From: Pseudomonas sp. stari2
GTDB lineage: Bacteria > Pseudomonadota > Gammaproteobacteria > Pseudomonadales > Pseudomonadaceae
Assembly: GCF_040760005.1 (NCBI RefSeq)
Contig: NZ_CP099760.1
Location: 4,087,501 to 4,151,500, forward strand
Direction of reading: 5' to 3'
Length of the DNA: 64,000 nt
Under the pieces are notes generated by a model. It searched no databases, was not told the origin of the DNA, and saw only the letters and a list, made by a program, of their open reading frames with translations. Of this stretch, positions 44,533 through 53,298 are shown piece after piece; the first letter of the stretch is position 1, and every line of letters begins with the position of its first letter. The translations under genes and the position numbers were made by a program.

Positions 44533-45429
44533 ATGATCGATTTCCGCCAATTGCGCTACTTCGTAGTCGTCGCCGAAGAAGAGCACGTCGGCCGCGCGGC
44601 TGAGCGTCTGCATATTTCTCAATCGCCGCTGAGCCGGCAGATCGCCCAGCTCGAAGAGCGCCTGGGCCTGACCCTGTTCGAACGCAGCCAGCAGCGCATC
44701 CGCCTGACCCGCGACGGCCAGACGTTCCTCGCCGAGACCCGCGCCCTGCTGACCCACGCCAATCGCCTGGAATCCCTCGGCAAACGTCTGGGCCGTGGCG
44801 AAGAAGGTGGTTTGTGCATTGGCTATATCGAGAACGCCATGCACGCAGGTGTTTTGCCCAACGCATTGCGCGTGCTGCGGGGAGATCGGCCGAACGTGCA
44901 TGTCGCGCTGTACAACCTCAGCTCCGCCGAACAACTTGAGGGCCTGCGTCAGCGTAGCCTCGATATTGCGCTGGTCAGCGAACCGCCGACGACCGACGAT
45001 CCTGACTTGCTGGGCTTTCAGGTGTTGGACGATCCGATGTTGTTGGCGCTGCCGGAACAGCATCCACTGGCCGCACAGGCATCGCTGAGCCCGGAGGATC
45101 TGGCCACTCAGGAATGGATCGGCGTGCAACCGCGTCAGGATGCCTGCGACGACTTCCTCAGCGCCTGCCTGCGCGCCGGCTTCACCCCGGATGTGCGCAT
45201 GCAGGCGACCGAGCCGTTTACCGCGTTGGGGTTGGTCGCTTCGGGGCTGGGGATTGCAATGATCCAGAAAGGCCTGAGCCACAACGCCCCGCCGGGTGTG
45301 GTGTTGCGGGAGGTGCCGTGGCTGGCGTTTACCACGCCGTTGTGGGCGGCTTGGCATCGGATCAATTTGCGGCCGTTGGTGGAGACATTCAGGACGATGC
45401 TGACGGGCCCGGACATCTCGGGGGCGTGA
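44533..45429 (+). CDS. LysR-family transcriptional regulator
   Basis: 298 residues. HTH HVGRAAERLHISQSPLSRQIAQLEERLG (about 19-46), then an effector domain. Of the BenM/CatR-like length class. Divergent from and most likely controlling the AKR-SDR-SRPBCC operon. AGGTC is 8 bases ahead of the ATG. Confidence 0.92.
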   Translation: MIDFRQLRYFVVVAEEEHVGRAAERLHISQSPLSRQIAQLEERLGLTLFERSQQRIRLTRDGQTFLAETRALLTHANRLESLGKRLGRGEEGGLCIGYIENAMHAGVLPNALRVLRGDRPNVHVALYNLSSAEQLEGLRQRSLDIALVSEPPTTDDPDLLGFQVLDDPMLLALPEQHPLAAQASLSPEDLATQEWIGVQPRQDACDDFLSACLRAGFTPDVRMQATEPFTALGLVASGLGIAMIQKGLSHNAPPGVVLREVPWLAFTTPLWAAWHRINLRPLVETFRTMLTGPDISGA

Positions 45430-45442
45430 CTAAAGGCGTGGT

Positions 45443-46360
45443 TCAAACGCCCAACCGCGCCCACCCCGCGACCAACTGCGCACTGATACTCACCCCGCCA
45501 CACACCACAATCACCACATCCCGAGCCCCCGCCAGCGCTGGATGATCCAGATAAGCCACCGCCAGCGACACCCCGCATGCCGGCTCCACCAGTTGCCGCA
45601 GATCACTGGCATAACGCACCACGCCCATGATCGCGTCGTCATCGGACAGCACCAGACATTCGTGATCGAACTCGCCGATGTGTTGCACCGGCCACGCCGC
45701 TACCTGCGCGGCGCCAAGGGAGGTAGCGACGGTGTCGATCTTGCTCAGGCGTACCGGGTGGCCGGCCTGTACGGCGGCGGCAAACGAGGCGGCGCCCTGG
45801 GTTTCGCAGGTGATGATCCGGCAGTCACGTCGGTCGTGGCGCAGCAGTCCGGTGAGGATCCCAGCCAGCAATCCCCCGCCGCCGACCGAGGTAACCACGG
45901 TGTCGACCTGCGGGCAGTCTTCGAGGATTTCGTCGATCATCGTGCTGTGCCCTTGCCACAACACCGGGTGGTCGAAGGCCGGGACGTACTCGGTGTCTGC
46001 CGCGCTGGCCATTTCTCGCGCACGCTGGTTGGCTTCGTCCCAGACTTTGCCGTGGACGATGACTTCGGCGCCGGTGCGGCGAATCCGCGCGCGGGTCGCT
46101 TCGGGGGTGGTGTGCGGCACCACGATGCAGGCTTGCAAACCCAGACTGGCCGCCGCCACCGCCGTAGCCAGGCCTGCATTGCCGCCGGACGGGCAGACGA
46201 CTTTGCGTTTGCCCTGCGCCGCTGCCTGACTGCACAACAACCCCATGCCCCGCAGTTTGAAAGAGCCGCTGGGTTGCAGGTTTTCCAGTTTCAGCCAGAT
46301 ACGCCGGGAGGTGGTCGACAGAGTCGGATGGAGGATCAACGGCGTGCGGATGTGCAGCAT
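45443..46360 (-). CDS. PLP-dependent serine/threonine dehydratase-like enzyme
   Basis: 305 residues, fold-type II PLP enzyme. PLP lysine Lys35 in LQPSGSFKLRGM, the CPSGGNAGLATAVAA loop and the phosphate-binding SVGGGGLLAG. The absence of a C-terminal ACT domain fits a catabolic enzyme. It would deaminate L-serine (or threonine) to the 2-oxo acid. ATG 46360 has AGGAG ahead; a longer in-frame start is not used. Its stop is 13 bases from the convergent lysR stop. Confidence 0.88.
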   Translation of the reverse strand: MLHIRTPLILHPTLSTTSRRIWLKLENLQPSGSFKLRGMGLLCSQAAAQGKRKVVCPSGGNAGLATAVAAASLGLQACIVVPHTTPEATRARIRRTGAEVIVHGKVWDEANQRAREMASAADTEYVPAFDHPVLWQGHSTMIDEILEDCPQVDTVVTSVGGGGLLAGILTGLLRHDRRDCRIITCETQGAASFAAAVQAGHPVRLSKIDTVATSLGAAQVAAWPVQHIGEFDHECLVLSDDDAIMGVVRYASDLRQLVEPACGVSLAVAYLDHPALAGARDVVIVVCGGVSISAQLVAGWARLGV

Positions 46361-46524
46361 GGCGGGCTCCTGTTGAGGCCACGTCCGGGCGACCGCTGCG
46401 TCGGAGCGTGGACGGATGAAAGTGAAACGTCCCTGCCTGAAGCTTAGTTCACCTCGCCCACACAACGCTGAACGCCAGGGATCGTGCCCGGATCTACACT
46501 GAACGGAACAGCCGTGAGGTGCCT

Positions 46525-47184
46525 ATGAAAATGTCAGCACAAATGACCGTGGTCGCGGTGCTTGCCACCCTCGCCTATCTCGGGCTGGCGATGTGGGGCA
46601 TCGGTGGTGTCGCGGAGTTCTTTTCCCACGGCGCACTGGTGGTAGTAGCGATGGCGACGCTGGCGATGGTCGTGGTGTCGTTGTTCAGCGAAGTGAACCT
46701 CAATTCCGGCGAGCGCGAGGACCGGGCCAATCGCTGGGTGATTCCGGCGTTCGGCGTGATCGGGTTGGTCAGTGCTTTTCTGCCGGCTTACTGCGACCGC
46801 GTCGGGTTCTGGACCGTGGGCCGTGAAGGCACCCGTTGGCTGGGGGCGTTGTTGTTCATCGCCGGCGGCGCGTTGCGGCTATGGCCGGTGTTTGTGCTGG
46901 GGCATCGGTTCAGCGGCCTGGTGGCGATTCAGCCGGGACATCGTCTGGTGACCGATGGCATCTACACGCGCCTGCGCAATCCCAGCTATCTGGGGCTGGT
47001 CGTCAATGCACTGGGCTGGGCACTGGCGTTTCGTTCGGTCGTCGGGATCTTGCTGGCGGCGCTGACGCTGATCCCGCTGATCGCCCGCATCCATTCAGAA
47101 GAAGCCTTGCTGCGCACCCAGTTCGGCGCCGAATACGATGCCTATTGCGCGCGCAGCTGGCGGTTGTTGCCGGGCGTTTACTGA
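46525..47184 (+). CDS. isoprenylcysteine carboxyl methyltransferase-like membrane protein
   Basis: 219 residues, five to six membrane helices. The ICMT-type C-terminal signature is present: GHRLVTDGIYTRLRNPSYLGLV then EEALLRTQFGAEYDAYCARSWRLLP. In bacteria such proteins are SAM-dependent membrane methyltransferases of unknown target. GTGAGG ahead favours the ATG at 46525 over a GTG six bases upstream. The stop overlaps the convergent HAD gene by seven bases. Confidence 0.85.
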   Translation: MKMSAQMTVVAVLATLAYLGLAMWGIGGVAEFFSHGALVVVAMATLAMVVVSLFSEVNLNSGEREDRANRWVIPAFGVIGLVSAFLPAYCDRVGFWTVGREGTRWLGALLFIAGGALRLWPVFVLGHRFSGLVAIQPGHRLVTDGIYTRLRNPSYLGLVVNALGWALAFRSVVGILLAALTLIPLIARIHSEEALLRTQFGAEYDAYCARSWRLLPGVY

Positions 47185-47846
47185 GGTTGCAGGCGTAACT
47201 GGCCGTTGTTGTCGATGCTCAGCGCAACGTCGCGGTAACTGGCGATGGTCGCGTGTGAGGTCTCAATCGGATGCTGGTGAGTGGCGGTGATGATCATCAG
47301 CGGCGCACCGGCCGCTTCTGCCGCCTGAATACCGACAGTAGCGTCTTCGAAAATCAGGCAATCGGCCGGTTCAAGACCCAAACTTTTTGCGGCCAGTCGG
47401 TAGCCAGCCGGGTCAGGTTTACCCGCCGTTACGTCTTCGGCCGTGATCATCACCGCAGGCTCGGGAATCCCCGCCGCCGCCATCCGTCGCAACGCCAGAT
47501 CCCGTGGCGCCGAGGTCACCATGGCCCACTGGTTTGTCGGCAATGACTTGAGAAACGCCGCCGCACCGGGAATCTCGACAATGCCTTCAACGTCTTCGAT
47601 TTCCGCTTCAGTGATGAACGCTGCTTGCGCCTCGGCGTCCACACCCGGCAGCTTCAGACGTGTAATGGTATCGATGGCGCGCACGCCGTGGATGGTTGGC
47701 AGAAACGTTTCGACGTTCACCCCGTGGCGCTCGGCCCAGGCCGCCCAGATTCGCTCGGCAGCGGCGATGGAGTTGAGGACGGTGCCGTCCATGTCGAACA
47801 GGAACGCGCCGAACGCGCGATTGAAAACAGCATCATGAGCAGACAA
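47178..47846 (-). CDS. HAD-superfamily phosphatase (beta-phosphoglucomutase/sugar-phosphatase-like)
   Basis: 222 residues. Nucleophile motif FLFDMDGTVLNS (first Asp near residue 18), motif II VTSAPRD, Lys in TAGKPDPAGY and the acidic LIFEDATVGIQAA. HAD subclass I with a helical cap, the pattern of small sugar phosphatases such as YfbT/GPP. Monocistronic. Confidence 0.9.
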   Translation of the reverse strand: MSAHDAVFNRAFGAFLFDMDGTVLNSIAAAERIWAAWAERHGVNVETFLPTIHGVRAIDTITRLKLPGVDAEAQAAFITEAEIEDVEGIVEIPGAAAFLKSLPTNQWAMVTSAPRDLALRRMAAAGIPEPAVMITAEDVTAGKPDPAGYRLAAKSLGLEPADCLIFEDATVGIQAAEAAGAPLMIITATHQHPIETSHATIASYRDVALSIDNNGQLRLQPQ

Positions 47847-47909
47847 GGGATCGCATCCTTAAGCAGAGCCGAGCAAATGTGTCCGGCAATGTAGCATCTG
47901 CCGCGGGCT

Positions 47910-48323
47910 TCAGTGCGGACGCGGCGCCTTGGATTTGAACGCGTCGTCCACACAATCGAGCAACTGGCCGATGGCCCAGGGCTTCTTGATGAACGCCACC
48001 GGATGGCGGACGCCGGAAGTTTCCGGCGTTTCATAGCCGGACATGACCATCACCGGTTTTTCCGGCCAGCGCTCGCCCACCAGATTGGCCAGGTCCGCCC
48101 CATTGAGAGTGCCGGGCATGGTGATGTCGGTGAGCAGCAGCGCGACTTCCGGCGCGTGCTCTTCCAGGTATTGCGACGCCGCATCGGCACTGGTCTGCGG
48201 CTCGACCTTGAAACCTTCCTCCTGAAGAATTTCGCACAGAAACTCCAGAATCAACGGATCGTCTTCCACTACCAGAATCAACCCGCCAGGAAGGTGCGCG
48301 CTCGAAGACGGAACTGGACACAT
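47910..48323 (-). CDS. stand-alone receiver-domain response regulator
   Basis: 137 residues, a receiver only: acidic pocket Glu20/Asp21/Asp22, phospho-acceptor Asp66 (LLLTDITMPG), and Lys in FIKKPW. No output domain. No kinase gene is adjacent, so it is an orphan. Met at 48323 has GGGAG ahead; a long in-frame extension upstream is non-coding. The DITMPGTLNGADLA wording is typical of receivers attached to hybrid kinases. Confidence 0.88.
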   Translation of the reverse strand: MCPVPSSSAHLPGGLILVVEDDPLILEFLCEILQEEGFKVEPQTSADAASQYLEEHAPEVALLLTDITMPGTLNGADLANLVGERWPEKPVMVMSGYETPETSGVRHPVAFIKKPWAIGQLLDCVDDAFKSKAPRPH

Positions 48324-48512
48324 GAACTGGCACTCCCTGAACAACATGAACGTTTTCAGCGGAATGAAACCGCTGCTTATCTGGTATGAGCGGCACCTTG
48401 TACAGAAATTCATTTTTGATACAGGTCTTTTCGATAACGGCGGTCGGCGGGCCATCGCCACGGCGCATTTGTGGTTAAAATGCCCGCCCTTTTTGCTGGC
48501 CGATCCCGATTG

Positions 48513-49454
48513 ATGAACCCTCAAGCCCTCGCCGTTCTCCACGCCCACCTGCTCACCGCGCTGACTTCGGCACCGGCCGAAACCCGGCGCCTGTTCCATG
48601 GCCGTGGACGCTGCTGGCCGGGGCTGGAACAAGTCACCGTGGACTGGCTGCAAGGCGTGGTGCTGGTGTCGCTGTTCAAGGAACCCGAGGCCTCGCAACT
48701 GGAAGACCTCAAGCATCTGTTGCTGGAGATCACTCATTCGGAGCAATGGCAGCAATCCGGTGCTCACACCCTGCTGATCCAGCACCGCTACCTGCCGCAG
48801 AGCACCGCCGAATGGCTGCTGGGGGACGAGATCGACGAGATGACCATCGTCGAGGACGGGCTGAAATACCGCGTGGATCTGGGCCGCAAGCAGAACGCCG
48901 GGCTATTCCTCGACATGCGTTACGGCCGCAACTGGGTGCGCGAGCACGCAGCCGGCAAACGGGTGCTGAACCTGTTCGCCTACACCTGCGGTTTTTCGGT
49001 AGCGGCCATCGAGGGCGGTGCCAGCCATGTGGTCAACCTCGACATGTCCCGCGCGGCGCTGAGCCGGGGCCGCGACAATCATCGTCTCAACGGCCATGAC
49101 CTGAGCAAGGTGAGTTTCCTCGGCCACGACCTGTTCAAGTCCTGGGGCAAGGTGATCAACAGCGGCCCGTACGATCTGGTGATCATCGACCCGCCGTCCT
49201 TCCAGAAAGGCAGCTTCCTGCTGACCAAGGATTACCAGCGCGTGCTGCGCCGCCTGCCGGAACTGCTGACAGCACAGGGCACGGTGCTGGCGTGCATGAA
49301 CGATCCTTCGTTCGGTTCGGATTTCCTGATCGACGGCGTGACCCAAGAGGCGCCGAGTCTGCGTTTCGAGCAGCGGCTGAAGAACCCGCCAGAGTTTCCG
49401 GATATTGACCCGGAAAGCGGCCTGAAGGCGCTGCTGTTCAAGCAGATCGGATGA
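48513..49454 (+). CDS. class I SAM-dependent methyltransferase, RlmI/RlmK-like
   Basis: 313 residues. C-terminal Rossmann-type domain with SAM motif VLNLFAYTCGFSVAA (about 152-166), VNLDMSRAALSRGR, and the target-base motif IIDPPSFQKG, characteristic of 23S rRNA cytosine/guanine methyltransferases of the RlmI family. An N-terminal region (about 1-120) precedes it without a recognisable PUA domain. Likely an rRNA methyltransferase. No clear ribosome site before the ATG. Confidence 0.88.
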   Translation: MNPQALAVLHAHLLTALTSAPAETRRLFHGRGRCWPGLEQVTVDWLQGVVLVSLFKEPEASQLEDLKHLLLEITHSEQWQQSGAHTLLIQHRYLPQSTAEWLLGDEIDEMTIVEDGLKYRVDLGRKQNAGLFLDMRYGRNWVREHAAGKRVLNLFAYTCGFSVAAIEGGASHVVNLDMSRAALSRGRDNHRLNGHDLSKVSFLGHDLFKSWGKVINSGPYDLVIIDPPSFQKGSFLLTKDYQRVLRRLPELLTAQGTVLACMNDPSFGSDFLIDGVTQEAPSLRFEQRLKNPPEFPDIDPESGLKALLFKQIG

Positions 49455-49459
49455 CCCCG

Positions 49460-50233
49460 TCAGCGCGGGCGCAACACCAGCGCAAACAATTCGCCATGCC
49501 CGGTGACGTTGAGCTTGTGATAGAGATTGCGTCGATGGACCTTTACGGTCTCCGGCGAAATGTTCATGTGCTGAGCCATGGCCTTGCTGGAAAAGCCCTG
49601 GAGAATCAGGCGTGCCGTGTCGATTTCGCGTGCGGTCAGCCGCGCGTCGAAACGATCCAGCAAGGCGGCCAGATCACCGACCGGTGCCTCGACGGCCGCG
49701 CCTTGCGGCGGCATCAACTGCACGTGCCGACGCATTGCTGACAACACCCAGTCCCGCACGCAGAGCAGGCGCCCCTGCTCCTGCAAACTGAACGCCGTCG
49801 AACGGCCCATCGACAAGCCCAGCACGCCGCCATCGAGGTTCACCATGAATTGCAGCTCATCCGCCCCGACCACCGAACGGAAGTAGCTCAGGTAGTACTC
49901 GCTGTGCAGAAACTGGTCCGGCGCCACGGCCGCGAGACTGTGCAAACCGTCGGCAATCCCGGCGACGGAGGCCTGATAGAACGGATCGAGCAAGTACATA
50001 CCGGCACAGTAACCGGCCAGTTCTTCCTGCTCGTCGGCGCGACCCTGGCTGTCGAAGTCGATCAGCAATTGCGGTGGCCGCCCCGCCTGCATCACCGCCA
50101 CCAGAGCATTGTCCAGCGGCACCAGCAGCCGCACCGTATCGACCAGCGCCCGCCAGAAGCCGTCCTGACCGACCGTGGCGAACAGCCGCGACAAGCTCTG
50201 ATGCACCGGCAATTCCTGCAGCAACGCGTCCAC
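49460..50233 (-). CDS. LuxR-family transcriptional regulator
   Basis: 257 residues. C-terminal LuxR HTH (LTAREIDTARLILQGFSSKAMAQHMNISPETVKVHRRNLYHKL, about 200-242) after an N-terminal ligand or input domain of unrecognised type. No receiver or autoinducer-binding signature, so it belongs to the stand-alone regulators often found beside catabolic clusters. Divergent from the PotF-like gene 112 bases away and probably its regulator. It converges on the methyltransferase stop, five bases apart. Confidence 0.88.
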   Translation of the reverse strand: MDALLQELPVHQSLSRLFATVGQDGFWRALVDTVRLLVPLDNALVAVMQAGRPPQLLIDFDSQGRADEQEELAGYCAGMYLLDPFYQASVAGIADGLHSLAAVAPDQFLHSEYYLSYFRSVVGADELQFMVNLDGGVLGLSMGRSTAFSLQEQGRLLCVRDWVLSAMRRHVQLMPPQGAAVEAPVGDLAALLDRFDARLTAREIDTARLILQGFSSKAMAQHMNISPETVKVHRRNLYHKLNVTGHGELFALVLRPR

Positions 50234-50345
50234 GCACTACCCCTTTTGAGTAACCCATGATGGGAATGGGTGCGGCGCGGCCCGCCCGATAGGCTGACCA
50301 CTCCTGTTCATCACCGGCCTGCCAACAGGCCAGGAGTGCCGCATC

Positions 50346-51449
50346 ATGCGTTGTCATCGTGGGTATATCAACCTGGGCCTGGCGGGCGTTGTGTCCGTCG
50401 CACTGACCGCGCAAGCGGCCGAAGCGCCGAGCGTGCATGTTTACAACTGGTACGACTACATCGGCCCGAACACCCTGCATGATTTCAAGCGAGACAGCGG
50501 CATCGAACCGGTCTACGACACCTTCGACAGCGCCGAAGTGCTGGAAGGCAAACTGATGACCAGCCACAGCGGCTACGACGTGGTGGTGGCGAGCAACTTC
50601 AGTCTGCCGACCCTGATCAAGGCCGGCGCCCTCGCCCCGCTGCCCCGCAATCAACTGCCGGGCTGGAAGAATCTCGACAACGATCTGCTCGGCAAACTGG
50701 CCAACAACGACCCCGGCAACCAGTACGCCGTGCCGTATCTGTGGGGCACCAACGGCATCGGCTACAACGTCGACAAGGTGCGCGCCGTGCTGGGCGACAA
50801 GGCGCCGGTGGATTCCTGGGATCTGGTGTTCAAGGAGGAGAACCTGGCCAAACTCGGCGAATGCGGCGTGGCGATGCTTGATTCACCATCGGAAATGCTC
50901 CCGGTCGCGCTGCACTATCTCGGCCTGCCGCCCAACAGCACCAACGCCGAGGACTATCAGAAAGCCGAAGCGCTGCTGCTGAAACTGCGCCCGCACATCG
51001 CCTACTTCAACTCTTCGAAATTCATCAGCGACCTGTCCAACGGCAACATTTGCGTGGCGGTCGGCTGGTCCGGCGCGATGCTCGAAGCCAAGACCAACGC
51101 CGAGCAGGCCGGCAACGGTGTGAAGATCCAGTACAGCCTGCCGAAAGAAGGCGCGCCGGTGTGGTTCGACACGCTGGTACTACTCAAGGACGCGCCGCAT
51201 CCGACTCAGGGCCTGGCGTTCATCGACTACCTGCTGCGGCCCGATGTGATTGCACCGGTCAGCGATCACCTGTCCTACCCCAACGGCAACCGCGCCGCCA
51301 CCGCGCTGGTCGCCGAAGCCACCCGCGACAACCCGGCGGTGTATCCGTCTGCCACAGCGATGGCGACGTTGTTCACCCTCGAGCCCCTGCCCAAAGCCAC
51401 CGAACGGGTGCGCACCCGGGTCTGGAGCAAGGTCAAGAACGGCCAATAA
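50346..51449 (+). CDS. polyamine-type periplasmic binding protein (PotF/SpuD-like)
   Basis: 367 residues with a signal peptide (INLGLAGVVSVALTAQAAEA, cleavage near 25). The mature start VHVYNWYDYIGPNTL and the segments GTNGIGYNVDKV and WSGAMLEA are the marks of the PotD/PotF family. No ABC permease or ATPase genes follow; the next gene is an aminopeptidase. It may bind a gamma-glutamyl-polyamine or peptide-like amine and feed a transporter encoded elsewhere. Confidence 0.9.
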   Translation: MRCHRGYINLGLAGVVSVALTAQAAEAPSVHVYNWYDYIGPNTLHDFKRDSGIEPVYDTFDSAEVLEGKLMTSHSGYDVVVASNFSLPTLIKAGALAPLPRNQLPGWKNLDNDLLGKLANNDPGNQYAVPYLWGTNGIGYNVDKVRAVLGDKAPVDSWDLVFKEENLAKLGECGVAMLDSPSEMLPVALHYLGLPPNSTNAEDYQKAEALLLKLRPHIAYFNSSKFISDLSNGNICVAVGWSGAMLEAKTNAEQAGNGVKIQYSLPKEGAPVWFDTLVLLKDAPHPTQGLAFIDYLLRPDVIAPVSDHLSYPNGNRAATALVAEATRDNPAVYPSATAMATLFTLEPLPKATERVRTRVWSKVKNGQ

Positions 51450-51476
51450 TCAAAAATGAACAGAGAAGAAAACACC

Positions 51477-52595
51477 ATGAAACCAAGAGCCCGCGACCTC
51501 GACATCCGCATCGGCCAACTGCAGCCCGGCCCGCTCAATGCCATCACCGACGTGCCCGGCGTGCGGGTCGGCCACAGCAATGTGCGGGGGCAAAGCGCCT
51601 CTGGGCGCGACATCTGCACCGGCGTTACCCTGATCGAACCCCGTGCCGGCTCGACCAATGCACAACCGTGTTTTGCCGGCGTTCACGTACTCAACGGCAA
51701 CGGCGATGCCACGGGACTGGAATGGATTCGCGAAGCCGGCCTGCTGACCAGCCCGGTTGCCTTCACCAACACCCACAGCCTCGGCGTGGTGCGCGATGCC
51801 TTGATCGAACTGGATCGCGCGCAGCAACCGGACGACGGTCGTCTCTACTGGAACATGCCGGTGGTGCTGGAAACCTTCGATGGCTTGCTCAACGATATCA
51901 ACGGCTTTCACGTGAAGCCCGAACACGTGGCCGAGGCGATGAGCAATGCCGTTGACGGCCCGGTGCAGGAAGGCGCGGTGGGCGGTGGCAGCGGCATGAT
52001 CTGTCATGAATTCAAGGGCGGGATCGGCACCGCATCGCGCCGATTGAGCAAGGCTCAGGGCGGCTGGACGGTGGGCGCCATCGTTCAGGCCAACCACGGG
52101 ATTCGCAGCGAATTGCGGGTCGACGGCTACCCGGTCGGGCGTTACATGGAACAGGTGGATTCGCCGTTCCTGCGCGCTTCGCTACCGCATCCGGGCATGG
52201 GTTCGATCGTGGTGTGCCTGGCCACCGATGCGCCGCTGTTGCCGCACCAATGCACGCGACTGGCACAACGGGCCAGTCTCGGTCTGGCGCGTACCGGGGG
52301 TGGCAACGAAGATCACAGCGGTGACATTTTCATTGCCTTCGCCACCGGCAACGAACAGGTCCCGCCCGCTGCTTACGAGGGCAAAGGCGCGCCCACCTGC
52401 GACGGCTTGCGGATGGTCAACAACGACCACATCAGCGAGCTGTTTCTGGCGGCGACCGAGGCGGTTGAAGAGGCGATCATCAACGCCTTGCTGGCCAGCG
52501 ACAGCACCGAAGGCAACGGGCACTCGGTGCCGGGGCTGGATGCTGCGACCTTGCTCGCCGCCCTCGAAAAAGCAGGCTGGCCCGGCGCTCGCTGA
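51477..52595 (+). CDS. P1 family (DmpA/BapA-type) aminopeptidase
   Basis: 372 residues of the self-processing Ntn-hydrolase family. The autocleavage site is Gly242-Ser243 (GMG/SIVVCLATDAPLLPHQ), after which Ser243 becomes the N-terminal nucleophile. The substrate-pocket segments GAVGGGSGMICHEFKGGIGTASR and VQANHGIRSELRVDG are conserved. Members cleave N-terminal D- or L-amino acids or beta-peptides. The ATG at 51477 has AGAGAAG ahead and is preferred over one 21 bases earlier. It lies 27 bases after the binding protein gene and is probably co-expressed. Confidence 0.92.
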   Translation: MKPRARDLDIRIGQLQPGPLNAITDVPGVRVGHSNVRGQSASGRDICTGVTLIEPRAGSTNAQPCFAGVHVLNGNGDATGLEWIREAGLLTSPVAFTNTHSLGVVRDALIELDRAQQPDDGRLYWNMPVVLETFDGLLNDINGFHVKPEHVAEAMSNAVDGPVQEGAVGGGSGMICHEFKGGIGTASRRLSKAQGGWTVGAIVQANHGIRSELRVDGYPVGRYMEQVDSPFLRASLPHPGMGSIVVCLATDAPLLPHQCTRLAQRASLGLARTGGGNEDHSGDIFIAFATGNEQVPPAAYEGKGAPTCDGLRMVNNDHISELFLAATEAVEEAIINALLASDSTEGNGHSVPGLDAATLLAALEKAGWPGAR

Positions 52596-52613
52596 AACTG
52601 TTCCCAAAGACCA

Positions 52614-53198
52614 TTAGCGGAACAACCCAAGTCCGAGTTCGCGCGCCGCCTGCAGTTGCACCGCTGGGTCGCGCAGCTCGGACTCCAGCAACAACGCCGA
52701 GCCGGCCACCGTCGCCCCGCAGTAGTCGAAGATGCCGTGATCGATCTGCACCTTCATCGCTGCGCCGTAGCCGTGGCGGTCGTAGGTGCGTGCATCGGCC
52801 CCGCCGAGTCCGACCAGATGCACGCGCAATCGTCCGAGCTTCTTCTGCGTCTTATCGCCGTCGAAATCAAACGCCCAGCCATTGCTGAACACCCGGTCGA
52901 TCCAGCCCTTGAGCATCGCCGGCATCGACCACCAGAACACCGGATACACCAGCACCAGCGCATCGGCGCGGTCGATGCGTGCCTGTTCGGCCAAGACGTC
53001 GGCTGGCGGTACGGATTCGCGATGATGCACGGCCCAATCGGCCACGCCAAAACGCGGATCGAATTTCTCGGCGTGCAGGTCAGCGATTTCGAAGGTGTTG
53101 GACGGATCACTCTCCGACAGGCCTTTGGCGATTTTCTGCGCCAGCGCATGGGTCAGCGAACGGGGGTCATCATGGGCCACAACTATCAATGCGTGCAT
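52614..53198 (-). CDS. NAD(P)H-dependent flavodoxin-like oxidoreductase
   Basis: 194 residues, flavodoxin-like fold: N-terminal ALIVVAHDDPRSLTHALA (phosphate loop), LVLVYPVFWWSMPAMLKGWIDRVF (quinone-reductase motif) and the VGLGGAD segment. KefF/MdaB/NQO-like two-electron reductase of quinones or nitro compounds. Divergent from a TetR gene with three stacked TTAC-N5-GTAA sites between them, so probably induced by its substrate. Confidence 0.9.
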   Translation of the reverse strand: MHALIVVAHDDPRSLTHALAQKIAKGLSESDPSNTFEIADLHAEKFDPRFGVADWAVHHRESVPPADVLAEQARIDRADALVLVYPVFWWSMPAMLKGWIDRVFSNGWAFDFDGDKTQKKLGRLRVHLVGLGGADARTYDRHGYGAAMKVQIDHGIFDYCGATVAGSALLLESELRDPAVQLQAARELGLGLFR

Positions 53199-53246
53199 GG
53201 GGAAATCTCCGGTTGGTGATTGCTGACCAAGGGCTTATCCTTTCGA

Positions 53247-53290
53247 TAAGTTACACTTGGTAAGTTACCTTCAGTAAGTTACGTTTGGTA
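53247..53290. promoter_or_regulatory. triple TTAC-N5-GTAA operator array
   Basis: TAAGTTAC at 53247, 53261 and 53275 with a 14-base period; the same bases also read as three overlapping TTAC-N5-GTA(A/T) dyads (53251-53263, 53265-53277, 53279-53291). It lies between the NQO-like and TetR genes, over the likely tetR promoter. Confidence 0.75.
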
Positions 53291-53298
53291 TATAAGAA

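Noticed and set aside
53247..53282. TAAGTTAC repeats as replication iterons or a CRISPR fragment
   Set aside because: Only three 8-bp units with 6-bp spacers beside a tetR promoter; operator is the simpler reading.
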